Positions 24,904 through 33,495 of a DNA stretch of 64,000 bases are shown piece after piece (position 1 is the stretch's first letter; every line of letters starts with the position of its first letter). The stretch is from Rhizobiales bacterium PAR1 (GTDB taxonomy: Bacteria > Pseudomonadota > Alphaproteobacteria > Rhizobiales > Beijerinckiaceae): assembly GCA_002256205.1 (NCBI GenBank), contig NKIW01000002.1, positions 1 through 64,000 on the forward strand. The letters are read 5' to 3'. The notes below the pieces were generated by a model that saw only the letters and a program-made list of their open reading frames with translations, was not told the DNA's origin and ran no database searches. The translations under genes and the position numbers were made by a program.

Positions 24904-26076
24904 TTACGGAAGCTGGAGCTCTACAACCACCGGGCAGTGATCGGAGGATTTCGGCCTGTCCCAGCCGATGCGCGGAAAACGCGGCCCGTCATAGCGCGCT
25001 GCACGATAGGGCTGCCCCATGCGGATCACCTCCGGAACAGCATCCAGGTTCGCCGCCGCGACACGCGGCGAGACAAGGATGTAATCAAGCTGCGTGTAGA
25101 GATCATCCGGCGCATGATAGGTCGTCCAGCGATCCTCCGGCGCACGGCGCTCCATGAGGTTCACGGCGAAGCCATCGCTGATCAGGGCGGTAACCGCCGA
25201 GGGCGTATCCTCCCCGGTCATATAATCGCGGAGATCGGGGTTGCCATCGACCTCATAGTAATCGTTGAAATCACCGCAGATCGCCCACATCGCGCCCGCC
25301 GCACCGCCACGATGTTTGCGGAAGCGCCGCTCGATCAGCGCGCGGATCGCCAGCACTTCCGCCTGCCGCATCGCACGGGTCGCGGTGCGCCCGCCGGTCA
25401 TCGACTTGAGGTGACAGCAGAAGAGCGTGAACGGGCGGCCATCGATATTGAAGTCCGCCTCGACAAGATCACGTCGGAAAATCCGGTCGTCCTTCGTAAT
25501 GAAGCGCGGATTATCCGGCGGCCCCTCGCGATATTGCTCAAGGCCCTCAGGCCAGACATCAAGGTCCGCAAAGGTCTTGTCGGCATGGCTGCGGATATCC
25601 TGCCAGCCGATGCGGCTCAAAAGCCCGATATCGATGCCCCGCCGGTCATTGCCATCGAAAACATTGAGGTAGCGGTAGTTCACGGCAGCAATCGCGATCT
25701 CCCGCGCCTGCCGGATCTCCTCCGCCGAGGGGCGTGGCTCTGCGTAGATCACCTTCCGCATGGCCTCAGCCACATGCGGCCCTTCGAGCTTCTTGAGATA
25801 GCTTTCGCGAAAACTCCGGAGCGCTTCGGGACTGTCAACCTCCTGCAGGGCGAGGATATCCGCGTTGGCTGCGAGCAGCGCCAGCGCGGTCAGTTGGCAC
25901 TTCTCATCGGACTGCGCCGCCTCCGCGATGCGCTTGGCGAGGGTCGCTTCCTGCTTGTCATCAAAAAAAACATTGCCGATTTGCTGATCGGTCTTCCTCT
26001 GCGGATCCCAGAAATTTGGCCGGGAATAGAGATTTTCGACGTTGAAACTTGCCAATCTAAACCGCCGACTCGTCAT
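24904..26076 (-). CDS. endonuclease/exonuclease/phosphatase (EEP) family protein
   Basis: A 390-residue protein of the DNase I-like fold. Diagnostic segments are RLASFNVENLYSRP at the N-terminus, ILALQEVDSPEAL with the metal-binding Glu, CGDFNDYYEVDG, and the terminal SDHCPVVVEL containing the catalytic Asp-His pair. No signal peptide is seen. The natural substrate is unknown; the family includes nucleases and phosphodiesterases. The ATG at 26076 has GGGAG upstream; the frame extends 46 codons further without a better start. It is divergent from amt. Confidence 0.88.
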   Translation of the reverse strand: MTSRRFRLASFNVENLYSRPNFWDPQRKTDQQIGNVFFDDKQEATLAKRIAEAAQSDEKCQLTALALLAANADILALQEVDSPEALRSFRESYLKKLEGPHVAEAMRKVIYAEPRPSAEEIRQAREIAIAAVNYRYLNVFDGNDRRGIDIGLLSRIGWQDIRSHADKTFADLDVWPEGLEQYREGPPDNPRFITKDDRIFRRDLVEADFNIDGRPFTLFCCHLKSMTGGRTATRAMRQAEVLAIRALIERRFRKHRGGAAGAMWAICGDFNDYYEVDGNPDLRDYMTGEDTPSAVTALISDGFAVNLMERRAPEDRWTTYHAPDDLYTQLDYILVSPRVAAANLDAVPEVIRMGQPYRAARYDGPRFPRIGWDRPKSSDHCPVVVELQLP

Positions 26077-26104
26077 TTTCGCTCCCGCGCGACCCCGAAA
26101 TTTC

Positions 26105-26139
26105 AAAAAACGAGTCGATTCTCGAAAAATGCGTTTTTT
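26105..26139. repeat. inverted repeat between the EEP gene and amt
   Basis: AAAAAACG (26105-26112) and CGTTTTTT (26132-26139) are perfect inverted copies around an inner CGAG...CTCG. The site is central in the 170-base divergent region and could be an operator or a cruciform. No sigma54-type promoter was recognised. Confidence 0.45.
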
Positions 26140-26246
26140 GACCGGGGGACGCAAGCGCCTCCTACCCCTCTGGAAATGCTGAAAATTTTCGCTATCAGCC
26201 GTTTTTACATTCAAAATGACCGCAATTGTTCGGGGAGCACAATTTT

Positions 26247-27563
26247 ATGTCATCCATTCAACCCCTCCGGCGTTTCGCCTTGCCAGCCATGCTGCTGGCA
26301 GTAACCACCCTGCCGGCCCTCGCGCAAACCACGCCTGCGCCGAAACTTGATACAGCCAATACGGCCTGGATTCTCACCGCCTCGGCGCTGGTGCTGTTCA
26401 TGACGTTGCCGGGCCTTGCCCTGTTCTATGCTGGCCTTGTCCGTGCGAAGAACGTGCTCTCCGTGATGATGCATTGCGTGGTGATTGCCTGCCTCTCCTC
26501 GGTGCTCTGGCTGATCGCGGGCTATTCGCTTGCCTTTGACGGCGGCAATGGCGGGCTCATCGGCTCCTTCTCGAAGATTTTCCTCGCCGGCGTTACAAAG
26601 GATAGCCTCAGCGGTACGTTACCGGAGGTGGTGTTCTTCCTGTTCCAGATGACTTTCGCGGTGATCACACCAGCACTGATGGTCGGTGCTTACCCCGAAC
26701 GCATCAAATTCGGCGCCGTGGTGCTGATCTCGGCGCTCTGGCTGATGCTGGTCTATGTGCCGGTAACGCATTGGGTATGGGGCGAAGGCTGGCTGATGAA
26801 ACGCTCGGTGATGGATTTCGCCGGCGGTCTCGTCGTCCACGCGACTGCCGGCTCGTCAGCGCTGGTCATCGCTGCGATGCTCGGCCCGCGCGATGGCTTC
26901 CCCAAGGAACTCCGCCCGCCGCATAACCCCGGCATGGCGATGACTGGGGCAGGCATGCTCTGGGTCGGCTGGTATGGCTTCAACGGGGGCTCGGCCCTTA
27001 CGGCCGATGGCGCGGCGGGCATGGCCATTGTCGCGACGCACATCTCGGCCGCGACCGCCGGCCTCATCTGGATGCTGATCGAATACCTGCGCTTTGGCCG
27101 CGCCTCGATGATCGGTGCTGTCACGGGCGTCATCGCGGGCCTCGCAACCGTCACCCCGGCCTCAGGCTTCATCGGCCCGATGGGCGGACTGATCCTCGGC
27201 GTTGCCGGCAGCGTTGTCTGCTTTGCCTGCGTTGATCTCATCAAACACCGGCTGAAGATCGACGACAGCCTCGACGTCTTCGCCGTCCATGGCGTCGGCG
27301 GGATTCTCGGCACGGCGCTCGTCGCCTTCCTCGCGCACCCGGCGATGGGGGGCGTGGGCTACGGCAAGGATGGCTCGATGAGCCAGCAGCTCGCAACCCA
27401 GTTCATCGGCATTGGTGCTACTGTGCTCTGGTCGGCGATCGCGACGGTGGGGATCGTGCTGGTGACCAAGGCTATCGTGGGTCTGCGCATGGCGCCGGAA
27501 GAAATCTACGACGGCCTCGATATGGCCAGCCACGGCGAGCGTGCCTATTCGCTAAACAACTGA
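26247..27563 (+). CDS. amt: ammonium transporter (Amt family)
   Basis: A 438-residue channel with a cleavable signal (LPAMLLAVTTLPALA-QT) and 11 membrane segments. Conserved parts include NTAWILTASALVLFMTLPGLALFY, GGLVVHATAGSSALV with the first pore His, GWYGFNGGSAL, and FAVHGVGGILGT with the second pore His. The protein moves ammonium or ammonia across the inner membrane. Unlike the common glnK-amtB arrangement, no PII gene adjoins it. GGGGAG precedes the ATG at 26247. A hairpin terminator follows the gene. Confidence 0.96.
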   Translation: MSSIQPLRRFALPAMLLAVTTLPALAQTTPAPKLDTANTAWILTASALVLFMTLPGLALFYAGLVRAKNVLSVMMHCVVIACLSSVLWLIAGYSLAFDGGNGGLIGSFSKIFLAGVTKDSLSGTLPEVVFFLFQMTFAVITPALMVGAYPERIKFGAVVLISALWLMLVYVPVTHWVWGEGWLMKRSVMDFAGGLVVHATAGSSALVIAAMLGPRDGFPKELRPPHNPGMAMTGAGMLWVGWYGFNGGSALTADGAAGMAIVATHISAATAGLIWMLIEYLRFGRASMIGAVTGVIAGLATVTPASGFIGPMGGLILGVAGSVVCFACVDLIKHRLKIDDSLDVFAVHGVGGILGTALVAFLAHPAMGGVGYGKDGSMSQQLATQFIGIGATVLWSAIATVGIVLVTKAIVGLRMAPEEIYDGLDMASHGERAYSLNN

Positions 27564-27592
27564 GCACAGACGCCACACATCCGCGAAACACA

Positions 27593-27616
27593 GAAGGCGC
27601 GGGAAACCGCGCCTTC
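27593..27616. terminator. hairpin terminator between amt and the NTF2-like gene
   Basis: GAAGGCGCGG and CCGCGCCTTC form a perfect 10-bp stem with a GAAA loop, 30 bases after the amt stop and 22 before the convergent stop. Only a short T-run follows; it could serve both genes. Confidence 0.8.
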
Positions 27617-27637
27617 TTCGTCAGCTCTTACCTCTAA

Positions 27638-28057
27638 TCAGAACAACGGGCCTGCAACCCGTGCGAGCGAAAAGGTGTCGGTGTATTCCCGAATGACCGC
27701 GATTTTTCCGTCGCGGAATTCCAGCACATGGCAGGACGAACCATCGAGCGCCCGGCGGGAGATCGTATGGAAACGCTGTCCATCGAACTCGATCACGGCG
27801 CAATTCCCGTCAATCAGGGTGCGGATAATCCGAACAGAATCCCAGCGCCAGCGCAAGAAAATGCCGGTGAACTCCGACCGCAAGTGATCCTTGCCCGCAA
27901 GTTTAGTCACCATCTGCTGGCCGTAAAGATCACCCATCAGTTCAAACGTGGCGTCGTCCGTGCACTCCGCAAGCACACCCTCGACATCCCCGCGCATGCG
28001 GGCATCAAAAATTCGCTCGATCTGCTTCTGCATCACGAGCCTGTCTGCACTATCCAT
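27638..28057 (-). CDS. SnoaL/NTF2-like protein
   Basis: A 139-residue protein with the alpha-plus-beta cone pattern of the nuclear transport factor 2 superfamily: an N-terminal helix (QKQIERIFDARMRGDVEGVLAEC), TDDATFELMGDLYG, and alternating strands ending VLEFRDGKIAVIREYTD. The last motif (F-x-D-G-K-I-x-x-x-x-x-Y-x-D) is typical of SnoaL-like proteins. Members include isomerases and small-molecule binders; function unknown here. The start at 28057 lies after a GGGG; a start 8 codons upstream is possible. Confidence 0.82.
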   Translation of the reverse strand: MDSADRLVMQKQIERIFDARMRGDVEGVLAECTDDATFELMGDLYGQQMVTKLAGKDHLRSEFTGIFLRWRWDSVRIIRTLIDGNCAVIEFDGQRFHTISRRALDGSSCHVLEFRDGKIAVIREYTDTFSLARVAGPLF

Positions 28058-28174
28058 CCCCGTCACACCCCCAGCTTGCATAGGGCACGACTATAGGGGC
28101 ATTTCCATGAACTGCAATTGAACAGGAATAATTTCCTTTCACGTTTTCGCGGGTGCACTTTGAAACGCCAAAAC

Positions 28175-28202
28175 GAAAAAAGGCGGACCGAAGCCCGCCT
28201 TT
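28175..28202 (-). terminator. terminator of ilvC
   Basis: On the minus strand AAAGGCGGGC and GTCCGCCTTT pair around a TTCG loop, followed by a T-run. It lies about 60 bases after the ilvC stop. Confidence 0.88.
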
Positions 28203-28263
28203 CGAATTTCGCCCCGGAAAGGAAGCGGCTTGCCGCGCCCCGTCCGGAAAACAAGGTCCTGGA

Positions 28264-29301
<1,038 letters not shown>

Positions 29302-29335
29302 TTACGGACTTTTTAACGTCAGGTGTTTGGCGGGC

Positions 29336-29364
29336 GGGTTAAGCCTGTATGCAAGCGGGGTCAA
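29336..29364 (-). promoter_or_regulatory. candidate sigma70 promoter of ilvC
   Basis: On the minus strand TTGACC and TAACCC are spaced by 17 bases in the 92-base gap between the LysE-type gene and ilvC. The -35 is a 5 of 6 match, the -10 is weak. Confidence 0.45.
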
Positions 29365-29375
29365 GGGATTTGGGG

Positions 29376-29984
29376 CTATTTCGATACGAGATCAGCAATA
29401 ATCGGCCAGAGCGAGGCCACCAGCAGCAATGCCATTGCCCAATTGAACCATCGAACGACACGAGGATTGCTTAGCACGTTCCGCATGGCGGACCCGAAGG
29501 CCGCCCAACTCCCGACGGATGGCAGGTTCACGATGCCGAAGACAAACGCGACGATCAAAACCGACGAAATGTAGTTATTCGGCTGGGTATAGGTGGGAAT
29601 TGCGCTCAGCGCCATCACCCAGGCCTTGGGGTTGACCCATTGGAAAGCTGCCGCGCCAAGAAACGTCATCGGTTTGCCGCGCACTTCACCGTCACCCACC
29701 GGGCCAGAGTTAGCGATGCCCCAGGCAAGCCAGAGCATATAGGCCGCACCGGCATATTTCAGGATCACGAACAGGATCGGCCAGAGTTCGAAAACCTTCC
29801 CGAGCCCGAGCCCGATCAACCCTACCATCAGCGTGAAACCAACGCTGATGCCCAGCATATGTGGAATGGTCCTCCGAAATCCGAAATTGACGCCGGAGGC
29901 CAGCAACATCATGTTGTTGGGCCCCGGCGTGACAGAGGTCACGAAGGAAAAACCGCAGAGCGCGAGGAAAACCTCGAAGGGCAT
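29376..29984 (-). CDS. LysE-family amino-acid/metabolite exporter
   Basis: A 202-residue membrane protein with six hydrophobic segments. The N-terminal FEVFLALCGFSFVTSVTPGPNNMMLLASG with the TPGPN motif is the hallmark of LysE/RhtB exporters; WVNPKAWVMAL is the second conserved spot. Substrate unknown; export of a branched-chain or related amino acid would suit the neighbouring ilv genes but is speculation. The ATG at 29984 has no strong Shine-Dalgarno because a palindromic repeat element begins immediately upstream; the longer frame through this element is not credible. Confidence 0.88.
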   Translation of the reverse strand: MPFEVFLALCGFSFVTSVTPGPNNMMLLASGVNFGFRRTIPHMLGISVGFTLMVGLIGLGLGKVFELWPILFVILKYAGAAYMLWLAWGIANSGPVGDGEVRGKPMTFLGAAAFQWVNPKAWVMALSAIPTYTQPNNYISSVLIVAFVFGIVNLPSVGSWAAFGSAMRNVLSNPRVVRWFNWAMALLLVASLWPIIADLVSK

Positions 29985-29985
29985 C

Positions 29986-30030
29986 AGCGCGTGCCGCGAA
30001 AAAGTGGGAACCGGTTTTTCGCAAAAAGGC
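29986..30030. repeat. dispersed palindromic repeat element, copy A
   Basis: The core (29996-30022) has arms GCGAAAAA and TTTTTCGC around GTGGGAACCGG. Outer arms CGCGTGCC and GGCATGCG extend the palindrome. The same core occurs at 43465-43489 and, diverged, at 52774-52800. This copy abuts the LysE-type start codon. Elements with this core are familiar from rhizobial intergenic regions. Confidence 0.75.
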
Positions 30031-30084
30031 ATGCGAAAAGGATCAACTGTGAGCGTTCTTTCCGTTCCTTGGAAGTTAGCACGC

Positions 30085-30627
30085 TCACAGACCCTCGGCC
30101 CCACGCGCGATCGCGGCCGCACCGGTGCGGGAGACTTCGACGAGGCCAATCGCGCTCATCAGGTTGATGAAGCGCTCGACATCCTCATAGGGGCCCGCCA
30201 GCTCAAAGATGAAGGAGTTGAGCGTTGCATCCACGGTCTTGGCGTTAAAAGCGGTCGCGAGGCGAAGCGCTTCCATGCGGTGCTCGGAGCGATGTTCGCC
30301 GAATTGCGCCACCTTCACGAGCGCGAGTTCGCGCTCGATAGCAGCTTTGGCAGAGAGGTTCACCACCTTATGCACCGGCACGAGACGCGAAAGCTGTGCT
30401 TCAATCTGATTGAGCATGGCGGCGGTGCCGCTGGTGACGATGGTGATGCGCGAGAGGTGCGCCTCATGCTCGGTTTCGGAGACTGTCAGGCTCTCGATGT
30501 TGTAACCGCGTCCGGAGAACATGCCGGAGATGCGTGCGAGAACGCCCGGCTCATTATCAACCAGCACGCAAAGGGTGCGGCGTTCGATGGTTTGCGCGCC
30601 GGTGGGATCGGAATAATGCGATTTCAT
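30085..30627 (-). CDS. ilvN: acetolactate synthase regulatory (small) subunit
   Basis: The small subunit activates acetolactate synthase and confers valine feedback. The 180-residue protein has an N-terminal ACT domain (LCVLVDNEPGVLARISGMFS, then GYNIESLTVSETE) and a C-terminal domain ending VEVSRTGAAAIARG, both usual for the IlvH type. It lies 21 bases after the racemase gene and is the third gene of the ilvB transcript. The ORF length equals the family norm. Some annotations would call it ilvH. Confidence 0.95.
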   Translation of the reverse strand: MKSHYSDPTGAQTIERRTLCVLVDNEPGVLARISGMFSGRGYNIESLTVSETEHEAHLSRITIVTSGTAAMLNQIEAQLSRLVPVHKVVNLSAKAAIERELALVKVAQFGEHRSEHRMEALRLATAFNAKTVDATLNSFIFELAGPYEDVERFINLMSAIGLVEVSRTGAAAIARGAEGL

Positions 30628-30648
30628 GGATTTGCATGCCCCGTTGGA

Positions 30649-31335
30649 TCAGGAAGAAAGCGAAAAATCGAGCGCTGCCGCCACGTGCAGCGCGGTTGTA
30701 TCGAAAGTGGGAACCGAAAAATCGGCGGCCGAGAGCAGCAGCATGATTTCGGTACAGCCGAAGATGATGCCATCTCCGCCCGCTGCTGCCGCGATCTCCA
30801 GCGCCCGCGCTTTTGAGGCGGAGGACACGATGCCGCGGCAGAGTTCTTCGTAAATGATGCGATGGATTTCGGCCCGTCCCGCCTCATCCGGCACGCGCAC
30901 GGTGATGCCGTGCTTTTCCCGGAGGTAATCGCGATAAAACGGCTCGACCATCGTGAACCGCGTCGCGAGCAGTAGCGGCGAGACGGCACCCGAAGTCCGG
31001 ATCGCGCCGGCCAGCGCATCGGCGATGTGGAGAAACGGGACCTTCACCGCGCCGGCGATCTCCGGCGCAAGCTTGTGCATGGTGTTGGTGGCGAGCACGA
31101 TTGCCTCCGCCCCTGCCGCCTCAAGCCCGCGCGCTTCGCTGGCCAGCAACGCAGCAGCATCCGCCCAGCGCCCTTCTGCCTGCATCGCCGCGATTTCACT
31201 GAACTCGACCGAGGCCATCACGACCCGAGCCGAGGCAAGGCCTCCCATCCGCGCACGCACGCCCTCGTTGAGCAGGCGGTAGTAGACCGCACTGCTCTCC
31301 CAGCTCATGCCACCGAGGATGCCGAGTTTCTTCAT
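30649..31335 (-). CDS. aspartate/glutamate racemase family protein
   Basis: A 228-residue protein of the Asp/Glu/hydantoin racemase superfamily, aspartate racemase branch. It begins KKLGILGGMSWESSAVYYRLLN, the family start. The two catalytic cysteines expected in the classic enzymes are ATNTMHK (first, replaced by Thr) and FGCTEIMLLL (second, Cys present), so only one is seen. Loss of the first Cys suggests altered activity. The gene lies 2 bases after ilvB and 21 before ilvN, splitting the usual synthase subunit pair. Confidence 0.88.
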   Translation of the reverse strand: MKKLGILGGMSWESSAVYYRLLNEGVRARMGGLASARVVMASVEFSEIAAMQAEGRWADAAALLASEARGLEAAGAEAIVLATNTMHKLAPEIAGAVKVPFLHIADALAGAIRTSGAVSPLLLATRFTMVEPFYRDYLREKHGITVRVPDEAGRAEIHRIIYEELCRGIVSSASKARALEIAAAAGGDGIIFGCTEIMLLLSAADFSVPTFDTTALHVAAALDFSLSS

Positions 31336-31337
31336 CG

Positions 31338-33098
31338 TCAGACGAGCTGCTTGCCCTTGGCGTCGATCACATCGCCGATCTGACCGGTGAAGTCCGGCAG
31401 GATCATCTCGTTGTGCGCCTTGCCCGAGGGGATCATCGGCAGGCAGTTCTCTTCCTTGGCAACGAGACAATCGAAGATCACCGGACCTGGGTAATCAATC
31501 ATCTCCTGAATGGCCGCGTCGAGCTTGGCGGGATCATCGCAGCGGATGCCCTTGGCGTGATAGGCCTCGGCGAGCTTCACGAAGTCCGGCAGCGCCTGCG
31601 AATAGCTCTCGGAATAACGTCCGCCATGCAGCAACTCCTGCCACTGGCGCACCATCCCCATGTACTCGTTGTTGAGGATGAACACCTTGACCGGCAGGCG
31701 ATACTGCGCCGCCGTCGACATCTCCTGCATGTTCATCAGGATCGAGGCTTCACCGGCGACATCAATCACCAGCGCGTCCTTGTGCGCCATCTGCACGCCG
31801 ATGGCCGCCGGCAAGCCGTAACCCATGGTGCCGAGGCCACCAGAGGTCATCCAGCGGTTTGGCTCATCAAAGTGGAAATGCTGCGCCGCCCACATCTGAT
31901 GCTGGCCGACTTCGGTCGTGATATAGGTGTTGCGATCCTTGGTCATCGCGTAGAGCCGCTCGATGGCATACTGCGGCTTGATCAGCTGCTTGTCGTTGAC
32001 ATAGCCGAGCGAATTCTTGGCACGCCACTTGTTGATCTCGCCCCACCAGCCCTTCAGCGCTTCGGCATCAGCCTGATATTTCTTGTCTTTCCAGACGCGG
32101 ATCATCTCGGCGAGCACGTTCTTGCAATCGCCGATGATGCCGACATCGACCTTCACGGTCTTGTTGATCGAGGACGGGTCGATATCGACATGGATCTTCT
32201 TCGAGCCCGGCGAAAACGCATCAAGACGACCGGTGATGCGGTCATCGAAGCGCGCGCCGAGATTGATCATCAGGTCGCAGTCATGCATCGCCATATTGGC
32301 TTCGTAGGTGCCGTGCATACCCAACATACCCAGCCACTGTGGGTTGTTCGCCGGGAAGGCGCCGAGTCCCATCAGCGTCGAGGTCACGGGGAAGCCGGTG
32401 AGCTTGGCGAGTTCACGCAACAGCGCACTTGCCTCGGTCCCCGCATTGATGATGCCGCCGCCGGTATAGAACACGGGGCGCTTGGCCTTGGCCATCATCT
32501 CGACCGCCGCCGCGATGCGCGAGGCATCGCCTTCCACCTTCGGGCGGTAGGACTTGTGCGACACCTGATCCGGACCGGTGTAGACGCCGGTCGCGAACTG
32601 TACATCCTTCGGCACATCGATCACCACCGGGCCTGGACGGCCGGTGCGGGCGACATAGAACGCCTCATGGATGATGCGCGGCAGATCCTCGATCCGCTTC
32701 ACGAGATAATTGTGCTTGGTGCAATGGCGGGTGATGCCGACCGTATCACACTCCTGGAACGCATCCGAACCGATGAGATGCGTCGGCACCTGCCCGGTGA
32801 AGCACACGAGCGGGATCGAATCGAGGAGTGCATCGGTGAGACCGGTCACCGCATTCGTCGCACCGGGACCGGAGGTCACCAGCACCACGCCAACCTTGCC
32901 CGAGGAGCGGGCATAGCCTTCCGCCGAATGAACGGCGCCCTGCTCATGCCGGACGAGAATGTGTTGAACCGAATTCTGCTGAAAAAGCGCATCGTAAATC
33001 GGCAGGACCGCACCGCCCGGATAGCCGAACACATGCGCCACATCCTGATCCTGCATCGCGCGCACGATCATTTCGGCGCCGGTCATCATTTCGCTCAT
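31338..33098 (-). CDS. ilvB: acetolactate synthase catalytic (large) subunit
   Basis: This ThDP-, FAD- and Mg-dependent enzyme makes 2-acetolactate or 2-aceto-2-hydroxybutyrate, the first common step to valine, leucine and isoleucine. The 586-residue protein shows GYPGGAVLPIYDALF and the catalytic Glu in VRHEQGAVHSAEGYARSSG-type sequence, FAD-domain LGMLGMHGTYEANMA, and the ThDP motif beginning GEASILMNMQE and ending NNEYMGMV. The canonical GDGSF variant is VAGEAS here; the Gly-Asp that starts the ThDP motif is read as Gly-Glu, an oddity. ATG at 33098 has GGGAG upstream. A leader peptide and attenuator precede it. Confidence 0.96.
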   Translation of the reverse strand: MSEMMTGAEMIVRAMQDQDVAHVFGYPGGAVLPIYDALFQQNSVQHILVRHEQGAVHSAEGYARSSGKVGVVLVTSGPGATNAVTGLTDALLDSIPLVCFTGQVPTHLIGSDAFQECDTVGITRHCTKHNYLVKRIEDLPRIIHEAFYVARTGRPGPVVIDVPKDVQFATGVYTGPDQVSHKSYRPKVEGDASRIAAAVEMMAKAKRPVFYTGGGIINAGTEASALLRELAKLTGFPVTSTLMGLGAFPANNPQWLGMLGMHGTYEANMAMHDCDLMINLGARFDDRITGRLDAFSPGSKKIHVDIDPSSINKTVKVDVGIIGDCKNVLAEMIRVWKDKKYQADAEALKGWWGEINKWRAKNSLGYVNDKQLIKPQYAIERLYAMTKDRNTYITTEVGQHQMWAAQHFHFDEPNRWMTSGGLGTMGYGLPAAIGVQMAHKDALVIDVAGEASILMNMQEMSTAAQYRLPVKVFILNNEYMGMVRQWQELLHGGRYSESYSQALPDFVKLAEAYHAKGIRCDDPAKLDAAIQEMIDYPGPVIFDCLVAKEENCLPMIPSGKAHNEMILPDFTGQIGDVIDAKGKQLV

Positions 33099-33174
33099 CA
33101 CAAGTCTCCCACAGCCATCTTCGCTGGAGAGAAGCGGCGAATCTCATCGTTCTGCATGCGATGTCGGTTCGGGC

Positions 33175-33201
33175 AACAAAAAAGGCCCTCAGGGGGCCTT
33201 T
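33175..33201 (-). terminator. attenuator terminator of the ilvB leader
   Basis: On the minus strand AAAGGCCC and GGGCCTTT pair around a short loop, followed by an uninterrupted T-run. It stands between the leader peptide and ilvB, about 75 bases before the ilvB start, the position of a conditional terminator. Confidence 0.85.
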
Positions 33202-33217
33202 GGATGCGCGCCGATCC

Positions 33218-33242
33218 GGGGTTCTGGCGTCAGGCCAGCCCC
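33218..33242 (-). promoter_or_regulatory. pause-type hairpin of the ilvB leader
   Basis: GGGG-CTGGC and GCCAG-(AA)-CCCC pair around the stop codon of the leader peptide. A ribosome finishing the peptide would cover this structure. Together with the downstream terminator it forms the layout expected of ribosome-mediated attenuation. Confidence 0.6.
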
Positions 33243-33277
33243 TCTCTCGGCGCGCAGGATACAATAAGAAGCGACAT
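33230..33277 (-). CDS. ilv operon leader peptide (MSLLIVSCAPREGLA)
   Basis: A 15-codon frame with a strong Shine-Dalgarno (GGAG, 6 bases before ATG). Codons 3-6 are Leu-Leu-Ile-Val, the three end products of the pathway the operon feeds. It is followed by a pause-type hairpin and a rho-independent terminator, and preceded by a good promoter. This matches branched-chain amino acid attenuation leaders by design. The stalling window is only four codons, so control depends on a single cluster. Confidence 0.85.
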   Translation of the reverse strand: MSLLIVSCAPREGLA

Positions 33278-33300
33278 CTTCTTCTCCGAAAACCGAGCGC

Positions 33301-33329
33301 ACGCTACAGCCGGGAAAATCGAGCGTCAA
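33301..33329 (-). promoter_or_regulatory. sigma70 promoter of the ilvB-racemase-ilvN operon
   Basis: TTGACG and TAGCGT on the minus strand are spaced by 17 bases and would start transcription near 33294, about 17 bases before the leader peptide ATG. The region from here to the diguanylate cyclase gene (33330-33495) holds nothing else I can recognise. Confidence 0.65.
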
Positions 33330-33495
33330 TCCGCAAAATGGCGAAGAACATCCACCCACCAGCACAATTTTCGGGCGAAACATATGAGGCGCTTCCATTT
33401 TTATGGGTGGAGCAACCGCCTGAGAACACTTTTTAAAAGGTTTGCTCTCTAGAGTCTGGCCCACGTGTGATTGTCCAAGCCATCCGGGTTCCGTT

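Noticed and set aside
30703-30728. Similarity to the AAGTGGGAACCGG palindrome core inside the racemase gene
   Set aside because: The bases encode the conserved SVPTFDTT segment of this enzyme family and lack the pairing arm, so the match is coincidental.
31413-33452. 679-codon open frame on the plus strand opposite ilvB
   Set aside because: It is the antisense shadow of a highly conserved gene, with Arg/His-rich composition and no recognisable domain; GC-rich codon use keeps the opposite frame open.
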